A stretch of 30,227 bases of DNA, from the NCBI GenBank assembly GCA_964648465.1, contig CAZYMU010000032.1, positions 1-30,227 on the forward strand. Direction: 5' to 3'. Below, one piece after another: positions 1 through 10,046 of the stretch. The position numbers and the translations under genes are program-made. The stretch is from Aminicenans sp964648465 (GTDB taxonomy: Bacteria > Acidobacteriota > Aminicenantia > Aminicenantales > Aminicenantaceae). The notes beneath the pieces were generated by a model. It was not told where the DNA came from, made no database searches, and was given only the letters and a program-made list of their open reading frames with translations. Within the stretch, counting starts at the first letter, position 1. Each line of letters begins with the position of its first letter.

Positions 1-132
1 CTGCATGCTTTCGGTGGAATCCAGTCAAAGAAATGAAGTCATCCAAGATTTTTGTCTTTTCATTCTTCATCGACACTCGATAACGCTTCCTCAGAACTTC
101 AATGAGTTTTTTTTTGTATTCTTGCTTATCAT
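1..132 (-). pseudogene. IS transposase, N-terminal part, frameshifted and cut by the window edge
   Basis: The minus strand encodes a basic N-terminus with the pattern LRKRYRVSMKNEKTKILDDF followed by TGFHRKHA. This resembles the start of integrase-core transposases, which carry a conserved RYR..(x)EKxxILDxF...TGYxRKxA helix-turn-helix region. The only good start is ATG at 132-130, preceded by GAGGAG. It is in a different frame from the conserved part, and the two frames meet at a run of nine A (plus-strand T at 107-115). The gene therefore carries a frameshift, or uses a programmed slip on the A-run as some IS transposases do. The rest of the protein lies outside the window. Family placement is from remembered motif pattern only. 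Confidence 0.5.
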
Positions 133-740
133 TGTTGCTCTCCTCTTTACGGTAACATTTTGATGAGGCAACAATATGATTACAGTAACAAAACTAATGA
201 GTCAATGCGCACTGCTACCCTGTTGTTTAAAATTAACGGCCTACAGGGGGCTTAAGGTTTTCCAGTGTGCAGAGTTGAAATGGAGTTCGCTAGTGTCTGA
301 ATTGCAGAGAGACAATGTGTCATGGACTATTGGCTCCAACCTGAGTTGTGCAGACTGCCACAACAATTTACCTATTATTTCTTCAGGCTATGTTATTTCC
401 GAGCGGAATCATGATTTTTAGGACTGGTTGTGGATCAGACTTTTCGGTTTGATTTATCCCCATACTCAATACTCAGCCGAAAACAACAAAGACCTTCGAG
501 ATTGAAAACGACGATAATCTTCCTCTTATTACAATATTCACCGTTAGGCGGGCTTCGGAGTATGTGATATCGGCGAAGATGAGCAAAAGAAATGAAGAGA
601 GAACATAAAAAAAATATGCATATCCTCACTCTTATTTAGACTTGAAAAGAATCACTTAAATCCTACCTGAGGAAGCAAGAAAATAGAAGCGCTCCCTTTT
701 CATTCTCGGTTTAAAAGAAAAACCTATGCTGAGATCCTAT
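133..740. other. Intergenic stretch without a supportable gene
   Basis: No convincing gene is seen here. Two short open frames (176-421 plus, 435-629 minus) have no recognisable domain and no good ribosome-binding site. The left part probably includes the upstream end of the truncated insertion sequence, but I could not identify its terminal repeat. Confidence 0.5.
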
Positions 741-769
741 TTGACCTTACAAATGCTTAGTTATATAAA
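741..769 (+). promoter_or_regulatory. Sigma-70-type promoter of the decayed plus-strand block
   Basis: TTGACC at 741-746 and TATAAA at 764-769 are separated by exactly 17 bases. Transcription would start near 776, about 43 bases before the ATG at 819. This is the best match to a housekeeping promoter in the left part of the window. Confidence 0.6.
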
Positions 770-804
770 TCTTTTGAGAGCGAATCCCTAATCATCGAAA
801 AGAA

Positions 805-821
805 AGGAGGGCATTGAAATG
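805..821 (+). promoter_or_regulatory. Strong ribosome-binding site and ATG of the MlrC-like pseudogene
   Basis: AGGAGG at 805-810 lies 8 bases before ATG at 819-821, the best translation signal upstream of the M81-like gene. Translation from this ATG ends after 20 codons at TAA 879-881. The coding frame with the hydrophobic leader starts in another frame (ATG 890). Either the original start was 819 and a frameshift near 860-880 has cut it off, or 890 is the start and 819 opens a short leader. Confidence 0.5.
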
Positions 822-2421
822 AGCACCCATTTAATGATTTTTAAAGAAAAAAACAGTTATTTCCTGGGAGAAAGTATTTAAGGATTAAGATGCTTGGGCT
901 AGTGCCTTTATTTTTCCTTATTTTTGGAGTTATAGCTGGATGCAAAGAAGCAGCAGATAATCAAAAAGACGTAAGAATTGCTGTGGCTCAATTTTCCCAT
1001 GAAACATGTAACTTTTGCCCAAAGCCCACCACTATCGAGGATTGGGAATATTATAGTCTGCCCACCCGTAACATTGTGGATACCCAAAGCGGATACATTG
1101 GGGGCTTTAAAAGCATGTGCGAAGAGTTTGGATGTGTGGATTTGGTAGGAATCACATCTCCCCGAGGAGCCCGAGGAGGTTCTTCGGGAAGCTGGAATAC
1201 TCCTGAAGTTTTTGAAAAATACTCCCGACTCATCATCGAGGATCTGAAGAAGTTGGGGCCTTTTGATAGCGTTTTTCTTTCCCTCCATGGGGCTATTGCT
1301 GTGAAAGGCATCCCCACAAGCCTGAAGCTGAACTGACGCGAAGAGTACGGGAAGCTGTAGGAGATATCCCCATCATAATCACCTTGGACCTTCATGGGAA
1401 CGAAGATCATGAGCTTTCCGATGCTGCAGATGCCGTGTTTATTGTCAAAAGATATCCCCATTACGATACATTTCTTCAAGGAGAAAGGGCAGCTAGGGTG
1501 ATGATCAATACCATCCGCGGCCATTACCAGCCCTTTATGGCCACTCGAAAGCCGGAAGTGATCACTCCCAGCGTGTATCAGGGGACAGGTGTTTCTCCGG
1601 CCATGGATATTATGGAGCGGGCCCGTCGTTGGGAATGCCGGCGCCTAGGGGTTTATGCTTCTATGGCTTTCGGATTCGCCTATGCTGATGTTCCGGATGC
1701 GGGAGCTACGGTCATGATGGTGACTGATAACGACCCGGAACTAGCAGACCAGATTGCGGATGATATATCCGACTACATCTGGAGGCTGAGGAAAGAGTTT
1801 GCCGGGAAAAAGCTTCCCAAAACCAAAGAAGGAGTGGTTTTAACGATTCAAGCTGCAGAGGCTGGAAAAACGCTGGTGGTAATTGCTGATCACAGTGACA
1901 GAACCGGGAGATCCACTCACATCTTGGAAGAATTGATCAACCAATGAGCCGAGAATTTCTGCATCGCCATCCTTCGGGACGAGAAGGCCATTAAAAAGAT
2001 AAATAAGACTGCCCAAGTGGTAGAAAAGATCACCATTGATGTGGGCGGATACACGGATAAATTTGCCGGAAATCCAGTAAGGATTGAAGGCAGTGTTGAG
2101 TTTCTTGGAAATTATAGGCAGAGAGGAACCGTGGTTGTTCTTGTTTTTGGTAAAAACAATCGTGTTATCCTTACTCCTCAGCTCACTCAAGTAACCACCC
2201 CTGATTATTTGGATCCTATGGATACTATGGGTATTGACATGGAAAATGTGGATATCATTGTTCTCAAATCCCGGGTTCATTTCAGGAGAGGATTTCACGA
2301 GGATGGCTTGGCTGGAGCAATTTTTGAGGTGGATGCCCCTGGATGGGGGCCCGCTAACCTGAGCACTCTTCCTTACAAAAATATCCCCAAAGATATTTAT
2401 CCTGTGTACAAGAAAGACTGA
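819..2421 (+). pseudogene. M81-family metallopeptidase (MlrC-like), inactivated
   Basis: Three pieces in series match the M81/MlrC (microcystinase C-like) family. Residues after ATG 890 form a lipoprotein-type leader (hydrophobic stretch ending in VIAGC) followed by RIAVAQFSHETCNF. The second piece (from about 1320) has TLDLHGNEDHELSDAADAVF and HSDRTGRSTHILEEL. The third has the C-terminal KSRVHFRRGF and FEVDAPGWGPANL. The family is a predicted zinc hydrolase; an exported form would act in the periplasm. The gene is broken by a frameshift near 1315-1320 (one base missing or two extra after GIP) and by an in-frame TGA at 1945-1947 where the family normally has Gly in an NQG-type context. A further frameshift near 860-880 is likely because the best start is at 819. 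A selenoprotein reading of the TGA is unlikely given the separate frameshift. Confidence 0.8.
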
Positions 2422-2715
2422 CGCTTAAGAAAAAGGGACAATTTCTATTTTTTGTTCTCTTACAGAAAATCAAAGAAACTGGAACTTAGCTTGATATACA
2501 GATTAATCCCTATCACGAATTAGAGAAGCTTATTCTATTGGCTAAATAATTTTCAATCCTCCATTATTTAGATTAAAAAGGCATAAGTTTAATAAAAAGA
2601 GCAGAAAAATCTGAAACAAAAAATTATCCTTATTTGCTATAGAGGTTTGAGATAGATATGTTATAATAAATCGTGTTTATTGCAAATTGATTCATATCAA
2701 CTGGAGAATTCAAAT

Positions 2716-4803
2716 ATGATGAAAAGGAAGATTAAATGCGGAGTTATTTTGATGATACTTATATTCCTATCGTACCTGCCTGGATATCCAGATTCTATTA
2801 AGGATCTTTCCAAACGGCATAGAGAGTGGTTGGAAAAAGAAGTCGCTTACATTATTACACCTCTAGAAAAAGAAGTATTTATGGAACTCGAAAGCGACCG
2901 AGAAAGAGATCTGTTTATAGAGACCTTATGGAAATAGAGAGATCCGACTTTGAGTACTGACAGGAATGAGCTTCGGGAACAACATTATCGGCGACTTAAT
3001 ATGTGAATCATTATTTTTGGAGAAGCAAACCCAAAAAGGGATGGAAGACTGAACGGGGGCGAATCTATATTATTCTAGGTGAACCGAATGATGTTCAGAG
3101 GATTCTAAGTAAAAATCAAGTTTACCCTACTGAAATCTGGTTCTATCAAGGATTAACAGATAAAGGTTTTCCTCCTGGTTTCAATCTAGTTTTTTCCCAG
3201 GAAGGAGGAATGGGAAAATACAAGCTTTACAGCCCTCTTTCTGACGGCCCGCAGGGCTTATTGACTGCCTATTACGGAGATCAAACCGATTATCTAGCTG
3301 CTTATAAAAAACTCGTTGAAATCGAGCCTAATCTGGCGGAAGTGACCCTAAACTTGATTCCAGGTGAAAGCAATATGGCGGCAGGGCGTCCTAGGCTCTC
3401 GTCGGATATATTGATAGATCAGGTGGAAAATACTCCTCTACGGGAAGTTAAAGACATATATGCTAAGAAATTTCTTAAATATAAGGAAATCGTGGAAGTC
3501 GAGTACACACCTAATTACATGGATAGTAATGGAGTTGTCTTCATTTCGAGGGAACCGTCAAATATAAAATATATATATGGTGAACTATGCCATAGAACCG
3601 GAAAGGTTTTCAGTTAATATGTATGAGAATATATATTATACTTCGCTCCAGCTTAATGGGATCGTAAAAGATATGGATATAGAGGATAAAATAATATATC
3701 AATTTGACAAAACAATTCAATTGGAGTTTTCAGAAAAACAGATCGAACAGATCAGCTATCAGCATGTAAGTATTCAGGATGTCTTTCCATTAATCCCAGG
3801 AAGATACTATCTAACTATATTGTTAAAGAATAAGATTTCCAAGGAGTTCACCATTATCGACCGGGAACTGGTGCTTCCAGTAAAAAATGATGCACTACAG
3901 ATGACTTCGCTATTTTTGGGCTATAATGCTAAATTCAATCCTACTGGTGAAAATCGGATTCGGCCTTTTCAAACTGGGGATTATCAGATTTATTTTCAGG
4001 CTAACTATATTTTTCTTCGAACAGATAAACTAGTTATATTTTTTCAGCTCCACGGATTAACACCCCAGAAACGAAAACAGAGAAAGTTAAAATATTCCTT
4101 CTTAAAATAAAGACAGGAATTCAAATCTTTTACCCATAATATCAGTGAGTATGAGGATATTCCCAACATTATTGAACATGTTTCTCTTAAAGATTTTCCT
4201 CAGGTGCATTATACTGTCCAGGTTGGGTTGCAGTTGAATGGCAAAGAAATTATTTCAGAAAAGGATGAGTTTGACCTGACTTATACCGACAGCATTTCGC
4301 GCCCCTGGATTTATTCCAAACTTTTAACCTGGACGGACAATAATATAGCGTATAATTACTTTAAGGGGATTCAATACTTTAATCAGTGTGAAATAGACAA
4401 GTCTTCTCAATATATGCAGTCCGCCTATCGAAAAGAGCCGGATTCAAACAGCATTGCCTTAAGCTTAGCAAAAATCCGGATGAATCAAAAAAAATACGCT
4501 GAAGTGGAATCATTGCTGGCTCCCATACTTGATCACGAAGAAAGTCCTGCTTATGAGGTCTTTTTTATCCTGGGGAAGTCCTATCAATATCAGGGAAAAC
4601 TCCAAAAAGCTGTAAAAACATTTGACCAAGCCATTTCTCATCATGGATTGAACACTACTTTTCTCAACGTTATGGGTGAATGTTATTTTCAAATGGGTTA
4701 CAAGCTGAAAGCCCAGGGAGCCTGGGAGAAATCGCTTGAAATCGACATCAATCAATCCAAAATCAAGAAAAACCTTGAAATGCTTAAGCAGAAAAAAAGG
4801 TGA
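2716..4803 (+). pseudogene. GWxTD-domain protein with C-terminal TPR repeats, inactivated
   Basis: Start ATG 2716 follows GGAG by 9 bases and opens a signal peptide (MMKRKIKCGVILMILIFLSY). The GWxTD domain, of unknown function and common in Acidobacteriota-like genomes, is recognised by GWKTERGRIYIILGEPND (3039 onward) and the preceding LFIETLWK...RDP region. The last 150 residues hold about three TPR-like repeats (YNYFKGIQYFNQCEIDKSSQ, then VFFILGKSYQYQGKLQKAVK). Four lesions split it: TAG at 2935-2937, a one-base loss near 3000 (RRLN/VNHYF junction), a slip in an AT-repeat near 3567-3578, and TAA at 4108-4110 within KYSFLK*RQEFKSFT. Both flanks of each lesion still align as one protein. A TATAAT box sits at 2662-2667, but I see no good -35. 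The stop overlaps the start of the next GWxTD gene (GTGA), showing the two were once translationally coupled. Confidence 0.75.
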
Positions 4804-5774
4804 ATCATCACATAAAAAAGTTTTCGTTTATTGGAGTGATTTTTGTTATTGTGCTGGCTGGCTCCTGTCACTATTATAACTTGGAACAGCAGCTGTCTTC
4901 AGATCATGCGGAATTTATCAATAAAGTTCGTTACATCATTACCAAAAAGGAAAACCGGTTGTTCCTGGAATTGCCGGACACAGAAAAAGATAAGTTTATC
5001 CAAGAATTCTGGAAAAAAAGAGACCCTTACCCAACAACTGAGGAAAATGAATTCAAAATAGAATATCACAACCGGATTGAACAGGCTAATGAATTATTTA
5101 TCAGTGAAGGCCGGCCTGGTTGGGTGACCGACAGGGGCCAGATTTACATTCTGTTCGGTCCGCCCATGGACAGGATCACATATCCCCAGAGAGCTATGGG
5201 TTAGTGCCAGGAAACATGGTATTATGGCAATTTTCCGGTGGTCTTTGTGGATCGAAGATGTACCGGGAAGTATGAGCTGGTTACTTATGATCTAACCAGA
5301 TTGAGAGAAATAAATTTGATGTACATGAGCGAACTGAGCACGGCCCAAGCTGATGCCCAAAAGACTATTCAAAAGCAGGAAAAGAATTTCAATTTTGATT
5401 GGTCTATTAAAAACATGGAAGGAAATAATAATCAGTTCCGCGGAATTCTAGTTTTTGATATTCCCTATGACAATATATGGTTTGCGTAAGACAGAAATGA
5501 TTTAGTGACCGTTTTAACCCTTCAACTTAAACTCATGGACGATCAGGATAATTTAGTCTGGGATTATGAGGAATCTTTTGAGGTGCGTATTTCCGAGAAA
5601 GACTTGAAGAAAAACAAAATAGAAAACTACCAACTGGAAATTCCTTTTGTGGTGGAAGACAAAGGTTCCACCGATAAACTTAAACAAGGAAGGAACAGTA
5701 TTTTCGCCACTCTGATCAACAAGACCGATGAAACTCGTATTAGGAAAATCATACGGTTTTCTTTTGAACAATAA
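4800..5774 (+). pseudogene. GWxTD-domain lipoprotein, interrupted by two stop codons
   Basis: GTG at 4800 overlaps the previous stop by four bases. The N-terminus has a lipoprotein-type signal (hydrophobic run then LAGSC, Cys about residue 23). The canonical GWVTD motif is encoded at 5118-5132 and followed by RGQIYILFGPP; WYYGNFPVVFVD then follows the first stop. The C-terminal half (DLVTVLTLQLKLMDDQDNLV and onward) resembles the beta-rich region of GWxTD proteins. TAG at 5202-5204 and TAA at 5487-5489 are both in frame, with no frameshift between them, so these are two independent nonsense changes. The family's biochemical role is not established. A truncated N-terminal product of 134 residues could still be made but would lose half the protein. 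Confidence 0.75.
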
Positions 5775-5995
5775 CTTAAGGAAGGAAAACAAAAGTCACC
5801 AAAACCGGATAAGCTCATCCTTTATCTCTAAAGAATTAAGGAAGAGGGACCGTGAGACAGCAAAATCGTATGATTTATGGAATTTTTATGTTTGTGCTCC
5901 CAATGTGATTTACAAATATTCACACATAGGGATATCCTCCTCTCAGCAGCAGATATCAGGCGTGAAACTTATATGCTGGATTATTAATAAAAAAG

Positions 5996-7999
5996 CTATT
6001 TTTTCATTTCTTTCCGAGTTTCCCAGTTCCCTATCCAATCTTCTGGCTTTCTGCTGTTTCCATGATAAGACCAAATATCGAAAGAATCAGGATTACACCT
6101 TCCTGGAACAAGATATAGATATTTCTGTCCCCATGGATCTAAGGGAATGCGTTTTGCTTTAAAATATGGCCACCTTCCTATTTTACTCGTCCAACTCATG
6201 TTCAACTCAGCAGGTCTCTCTATTAAAATATCCAGTGATTTCGGATATCGTCCTAAATCTTCTTTAAAAGCTTTGATTGCCTTTACAAGTTCAGCAACAG
6301 TTTCCTGGGCCTCATTAACTCTTTGTTCAAAAAGCCTCTTTTCTTTCACCAAGTAATCTTCATACCAAACACTCATATCTCCCCAGGGAAGCTTTCGCAA
6401 AGATATTCCGTCCAGTCCAATGCTATATCCATTCTTTCCTGTTTTATCATTGTAAGAAAGAGGATGGCTGCCTACACATTCAAATCGAAATCTGTACTCA
6501 CCGGGCTTAAGATTGTAGATCCCGACTTTTTTCTCCTGGTTGGTGCCGTAAATCCTATTTTCAGGAGTGTATTCTTTTCTGGTCAAGTAGGGATTCCAGA
6601 AATCCATATTTGGATCTAAAACCTCCTTAAAACCAGGTCCGATGAGCGTCATCTTCCATATTCCATATTCTCTAAAAAGAATCTGAAAAACGGAGATAGA
6701 GTAGCGTCCTTTTTCTTTCACAGAAAAGGGGATTTCAAGCCAAGAACCAATTTTGTCATTATACATATAGAATATGCGTCTTTTAAAATTCACCCAGCCC
6801 ATCTTGTTGGTCTTGCTGACAGGTTTCAATCCGGGTGAAGTTTTTATAGGCGAATTCCCTCTTTCTACTTCGGGCTCGGCCATATCCCTTGGAACTACCC
6901 AGATCTCGGGCAAAAGTCGCTCTTTAAGAGTGGGAAAGGGTTTCATTGGTGTGGCCACAGTTCTCTGATACCAGAAGGCAACAGAGGAGCAAAAGTCTGC
7001 TCTGTACTTGAAATCTCCGCCTTTTGTCTCTCCAGTCTTAGGATATTTTACTCTGACAAAGCTTCTACGTTCAATATCAACTTTTAAAGATTTTTTAAAG
7101 GTCACTGGATCATGAATGTGCCAACGGTAAAGGGTATGCCGTGCATCCTCATTATGCTGTTCCCGGATGGTGACTCCAGCGTTCATATTGGAAAACAATC
7201 GTAAATTCCAGGCATCAGTAAAATAATCTTCCATACCTGTCCCTACCAGGCTGGGCTCTTCCTCCCCGTCGATGTAGTACAGGTCGTCTGATTCACCGAA
7301 CCAACTTCTGACAGAACTATGCAGGCTCATAACCGTTCCTACATACTGGCCATCGCCTTCAACCTCTAAAATAGTGTAGGGAGTGAATGGTTTAACGGGC
7401 CATTCTTGATTGTACCGAGCATGGAAATATAGAGAATCGTCAGGGAGGGCATCCAATTTTTGCCAATCGATGTAAAAATAGCAGGTAGCATCTCCTTTTT
7501 CCGCATCATTGGTCATGGTCAGCTTGGCCTTCTTTCTGAATGGCATTTTCCAGTAAGAGTTTAGGGCTCGTCCATAAGAGGTAACTTCAATTGGCAGAGA
7601 AGAAACATTAGCTTTCATACCATGCCCGGCTGCAAAAAAATCACCAATTGGAGTCTCGACCGATGGTACATCCTCTCCATCCCAATAGATGCGAAGCACT
7701 AATTCTCTGGGATAACGAAAGTTGCTGCGAGAGCTCAAAGTAAACCAGATATGACGGATCTCTCCAGGTCCTTCCAGCTCTGCTAAAACTGCGGTTTCAC
7801 CCGGATCGATGCGAAAGGCATCTGCGTTGGATTCCGGATCAAAAAGCCCGCTCGAATTTCGCATCCGTTCTCCGGGAAGTTTTCTTGTAATCGAACTCAG
7901 CTGGTCGTCTCCAAAGCTTAAAAACGAAAAACAAGTAAGCAGAAACAAAATTAATACAGCTGAATTTAACCAAATTTTGTAATGATATTTTTTATACAT
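5996..7999 (-). CDS. DUF2961 (GH172-like) protein with a GspG-like C-terminal module
   Basis: The start is taken at ATG 7999, 5 bases after AAGGAGG; a TTG 30 bases upstream lacks such a site. The 667-residue product begins with a signal peptide (KIWLNSAVLILFLLTCFSFL). Residues about 35-400 are a DUF2961 domain: HIWFTL, LRIYWDGED, VETPIGDFF, YIDGEEEPS, GMEDYFTDAW, YRWHIHDP. DUF2961 is the founding family of GH172, which includes D-fructofuranosidases and D-arabinofuranosidases. Two Glu (257 and 280) are conserved with the two paralogs in this cluster and are candidates for the catalytic pair. A further beta-rich region follows. The last ~100 residues (567-667) look like the soluble domain of a type II secretion pseudopilin GspG: LGRYPKSLDIL, RIPLDPWGQKYLYLVPG, FDIWSYHG, DWIGNW. 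The N-terminal pilin helix of GspG is absent. It is the last gene of the minus-strand cluster, 32 bases after the M14 gene. Confidence 0.85.
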   Translation of the reverse strand: MYKKYHYKIWLNSAVLILFLLTCFSFLSFGDDQLSSITRKLPGERMRNSSGLFDPESNADAFRIDPGETAVLAELEGPGEIRHIWFTLSSRSNFRYPRELVLRIYWDGEDVPSVETPIGDFFAAGHGMKANVSSLPIEVTSYGRALNSYWKMPFRKKAKLTMTNDAEKGDATCYFYIDWQKLDALPDDSLYFHARYNQEWPVKPFTPYTILEVEGDGQYVGTVMSLHSSVRSWFGESDDLYYIDGEEEPSLVGTGMEDYFTDAWNLRLFSNMNAGVTIREQHNEDARHTLYRWHIHDPVTFKKSLKVDIERRSFVRVKYPKTGETKGGDFKYRADFCSSVAFWYQRTVATPMKPFPTLKERLLPEIWVVPRDMAEPEVERGNSPIKTSPGLKPVSKTNKMGWVNFKRRIFYMYNDKIGSWLEIPFSVKEKGRYSISVFQILFREYGIWKMTLIGPGFKEVLDPNMDFWNPYLTRKEYTPENRIYGTNQEKKVGIYNLKPGEYRFRFECVGSHPLSYNDKTGKNGYSIGLDGISLRKLPWGDMSVWYEDYLVKEKRLFEQRVNEAQETVAELVKAIKAFKEDLGRYPKSLDILIERPAELNMSWTSKIGRWPYFKAKRIPLDPWGQKYLYLVPGRCNPDSFDIWSYHGNSRKPEDWIGNWETRKEMKK

Positions 8000-8031
8000 T
8001 TTTTCCTCCTTTTTCTCTTTTGGGTTCAAAG

Positions 8032-9912
8032 CTAAGGTGGAGTTAAACCTGCCACCTTTATTTTTTTCTTACACACGCCGCCCCGGGTGGAAATAAAAAT
8101 AATTTCTACTTCCTCTTCTTTTGAGCTCGTGATTTGTATTCTCCACTTTACTTCTTTTTTTTCCTCCGGTTGAAGCCAACCTAATTCTACCGAGTTTTTC
8201 CCTTCTATCAACTCTATCCCTTTTTCTGGGAGTTTGATATCCACACGGTCGGGTCGTACGATTTTTATTCTTTTGGCCATCTCCAGAGCTGTAGGCAGAA
8301 ATCCTTCATTAGTAAATATCCCTGAAATCTCATAGATACCTTTACTATCGCTTAAAGATTTCATATTTACTGATATTATTTTTACTTGAGGTAAGGATTT
8401 CGCCAGGAGAAGATTTAACATTGCTTCATTCTTAGCCCATTTTTCCAGATATTCAGGGGGTGGATTTTGCCAGAAAAACTTGGGATTATATCCTCCAATT
8501 TCCACTTCTCCCAATTGAGGATGTTCGTATGTCTTCCAGTTCTTGAATCCTTTGCCTCCCAAAGCTTCATCATTCCACCTCAACACTTCAGTGGGGCTGA
8601 ACACTCCATCACCGTTATAATCAATGACTTTTCCTGCACACCAAAGCTCATCTCCGTACCAGAGAGCGCCGAATTGGAAATAGCCGTAATCCATATGAGT
8701 TCCGAAGAGAGGTCTTCCCTTCCTTTCAAAATCTTTCATTCCTTCGAATACAACTTTCATTTGGTTAGGAATATCCCAATAGATATCACCGGTAATCCTG
8801 TATCCCGTAATTTCTTTCCCCCTTTCATCAAAATAGTGAAAATATTTGAGATCCTGCTCCAGAATGGATTCCTTGCTACGGCTTGTTGCAGGCGCGCGAA
8901 GGATCATCGGTCCCTTTGTGTCCATACTCTGTCCAGCGCCTATGTTGGGATGGTGCAGAAGAAACATGACGGTATACCGGGTTTCAGGCTCAGATAATGG
9001 ATAGGCCCCGGCTCCTAACTGAGTCCAACCGCGCCCTGTTAAATCGCGTCCCGGTTCCGGTCGCCAGTTCTCTGGATAGTTCCGATTCAAGTCCAGTCCA
9101 CCGATGCCATCTTCGTTATACCGGCCATCGAGGTCGTTATCCAGGCCTTCACTGTAAATCCTGTAATTCCCTTTTCCCTCTCCGACATATTTCATTAAAC
9201 GGCCGGATTTATCATCCGGATTGATGATATGATCCCCCTTTCCATCATCCAACTTTTTTCTCATCTGATAACAAAAGCCGTCTCCATCAAGATCTTCCCG
9301 TGGATCTTCGTCCAACATCCCATCCAAGTCGCTGTCATGAGGGCGGACAGTGCTACGATTGATTTGAGCGGTGTTCAAATATAAAAGCGAACCATCTGGG
9401 TTATTCTTTACTTTTACATATAAGGCCTTTTCATCGATCAAATTCGCAATTTCAGGATCCTTGTCGTAGTTCGTTAGAATATACCAGGCGAAATAGAGGG
9501 ATGATTCTGCGGTTGTCACTTCCTGGGAGTGACGATTGGATTCCAGATAAAAGCCGGGTTTATCCGTATCTTTTCCAGTTTTCTTGTTGGTGATGGTGAT
9601 TTGCCAGATATCACGGCCTCCATAGCTTTTTCCGACAGAATAGAGGTCGACCAAATCCGGATAGTCTTTTTCCCATTTTTTTAAGAAACATATAACCTCA
9701 TCATATTTGTGATAATGGGAAAACTCCATCTTGCCTTCGATTTTAGGATGTGTTTCCGAATAATCAACAATAGGAAAAATGCTCGGGCCGTGTCTTTTCC
9801 CAACGACTTTATACATGTTGGAAGGTCTTTTGTCATCGATTTGGTTGGGAGTTAAGGTTATTGTAAATAAAAAAAATATTGAAACCATTAATAGAATAGA
9901 TTTTTTATTCAT
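8032..9912 (-). CDS. Exported M14-family zinc carboxypeptidase-like protein
   Basis: ATG 9912 is preceded by AGGAG at good distance; GTG 9918 is too close to that site. The 626-residue product has a signal peptide (residues 1-20). The M14 peptidase domain covers roughly 65-430: HYHKYDEVICFLKKW, SVGKSYGGRDIW, the first zinc motif HSQE (His128, Glu131), the substrate-binding type DLNRNYPENW (274-283), and GDELW with a candidate catalytic Glu422. At the usual third zinc ligand the sequence reads GQSMDTKG (Asp331), where relatives normally have His. Two Asp/Gly-rich stretches (DSDLDGMLDEDPREDLDGDG at 193-212 and around 257-275) resemble calcium-binding loops. The last ~120 residues form a beta-sandwich-like tail. 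M14 enzymes remove C-terminal residues from peptides; here it probably acts in the periplasm or outside. The His to Asp change leaves activity uncertain. Confidence 0.85.
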   Translation of the reverse strand: MNKKSILLMVSIFFLFTITLTPNQIDDKRPSNMYKVVGKRHGPSIFPIVDYSETHPKIEGKMEFSHYHKYDEVICFLKKWEKDYPDLVDLYSVGKSYGGRDIWQITITNKKTGKDTDKPGFYLESNRHSQEVTTAESSLYFAWYILTNYDKDPEIANLIDEKALYVKVKNNPDGSLLYLNTAQINRSTVRPHDSDLDGMLDEDPREDLDGDGFCYQMRKKLDDGKGDHIINPDDKSGRLMKYVGEGKGNYRIYSEGLDNDLDGRYNEDGIGGLDLNRNYPENWRPEPGRDLTGRGWTQLGAGAYPLSEPETRYTVMFLLHHPNIGAGQSMDTKGPMILRAPATSRSKESILEQDLKYFHYFDERGKEITGYRITGDIYWDIPNQMKVVFEGMKDFERKGRPLFGTHMDYGYFQFGALWYGDELWCAGKVIDYNGDGVFSPTEVLRWNDEALGGKGFKNWKTYEHPQLGEVEIGGYNPKFFWQNPPPEYLEKWAKNEAMLNLLLAKSLPQVKIISVNMKSLSDSKGIYEISGIFTNEGFLPTALEMAKRIKIVRPDRVDIKLPEKGIELIEGKNSVELGWLQPEEKKEVKWRIQITSSKEEEVEIIFISTRGGVCKKKIKVAGLTPP

Positions 9913-10046
9913 GATCACTCCTATTTTATAACATCTTCTATAATATCTCTTCTTCCAGAAGGTGCGGCTACTTCGATGGCAAGCAGCCCAATTGAATCTG
10001 ACTGGAAATCTTATTTCTGAGATAGAGAGTGTAATTAAAAAAGTAA

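Noticed and set aside
176..421. Plus-strand open frame of 81 codons
   Set aside because: No recognisable domain, no ribosome-binding site, and it lies over the presumed upstream end of a minus-strand insertion sequence.
435..629. Minus-strand open frame of 64 codons with a hydrophobic start
   Set aside because: The hydrophobic start looks like a signal peptide, but nothing after it resembles a known protein, it has no good ribosome site, and no neighbour supports it.
1945..1947. TGA in the MlrC-like gene as selenocysteine or stop-codon reassignment
   Set aside because: The same block also has TAG and TAA stops and frameshifts, the expected residue is Gly, and the intact genes use all three stops normally.
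8467..8997. Long plus-strand open frame opposite the M14 gene
   Set aside because: It is an antisense frame of a gene with clear family motifs; similar frames opposite the other minus-strand genes were dropped for the same reason.
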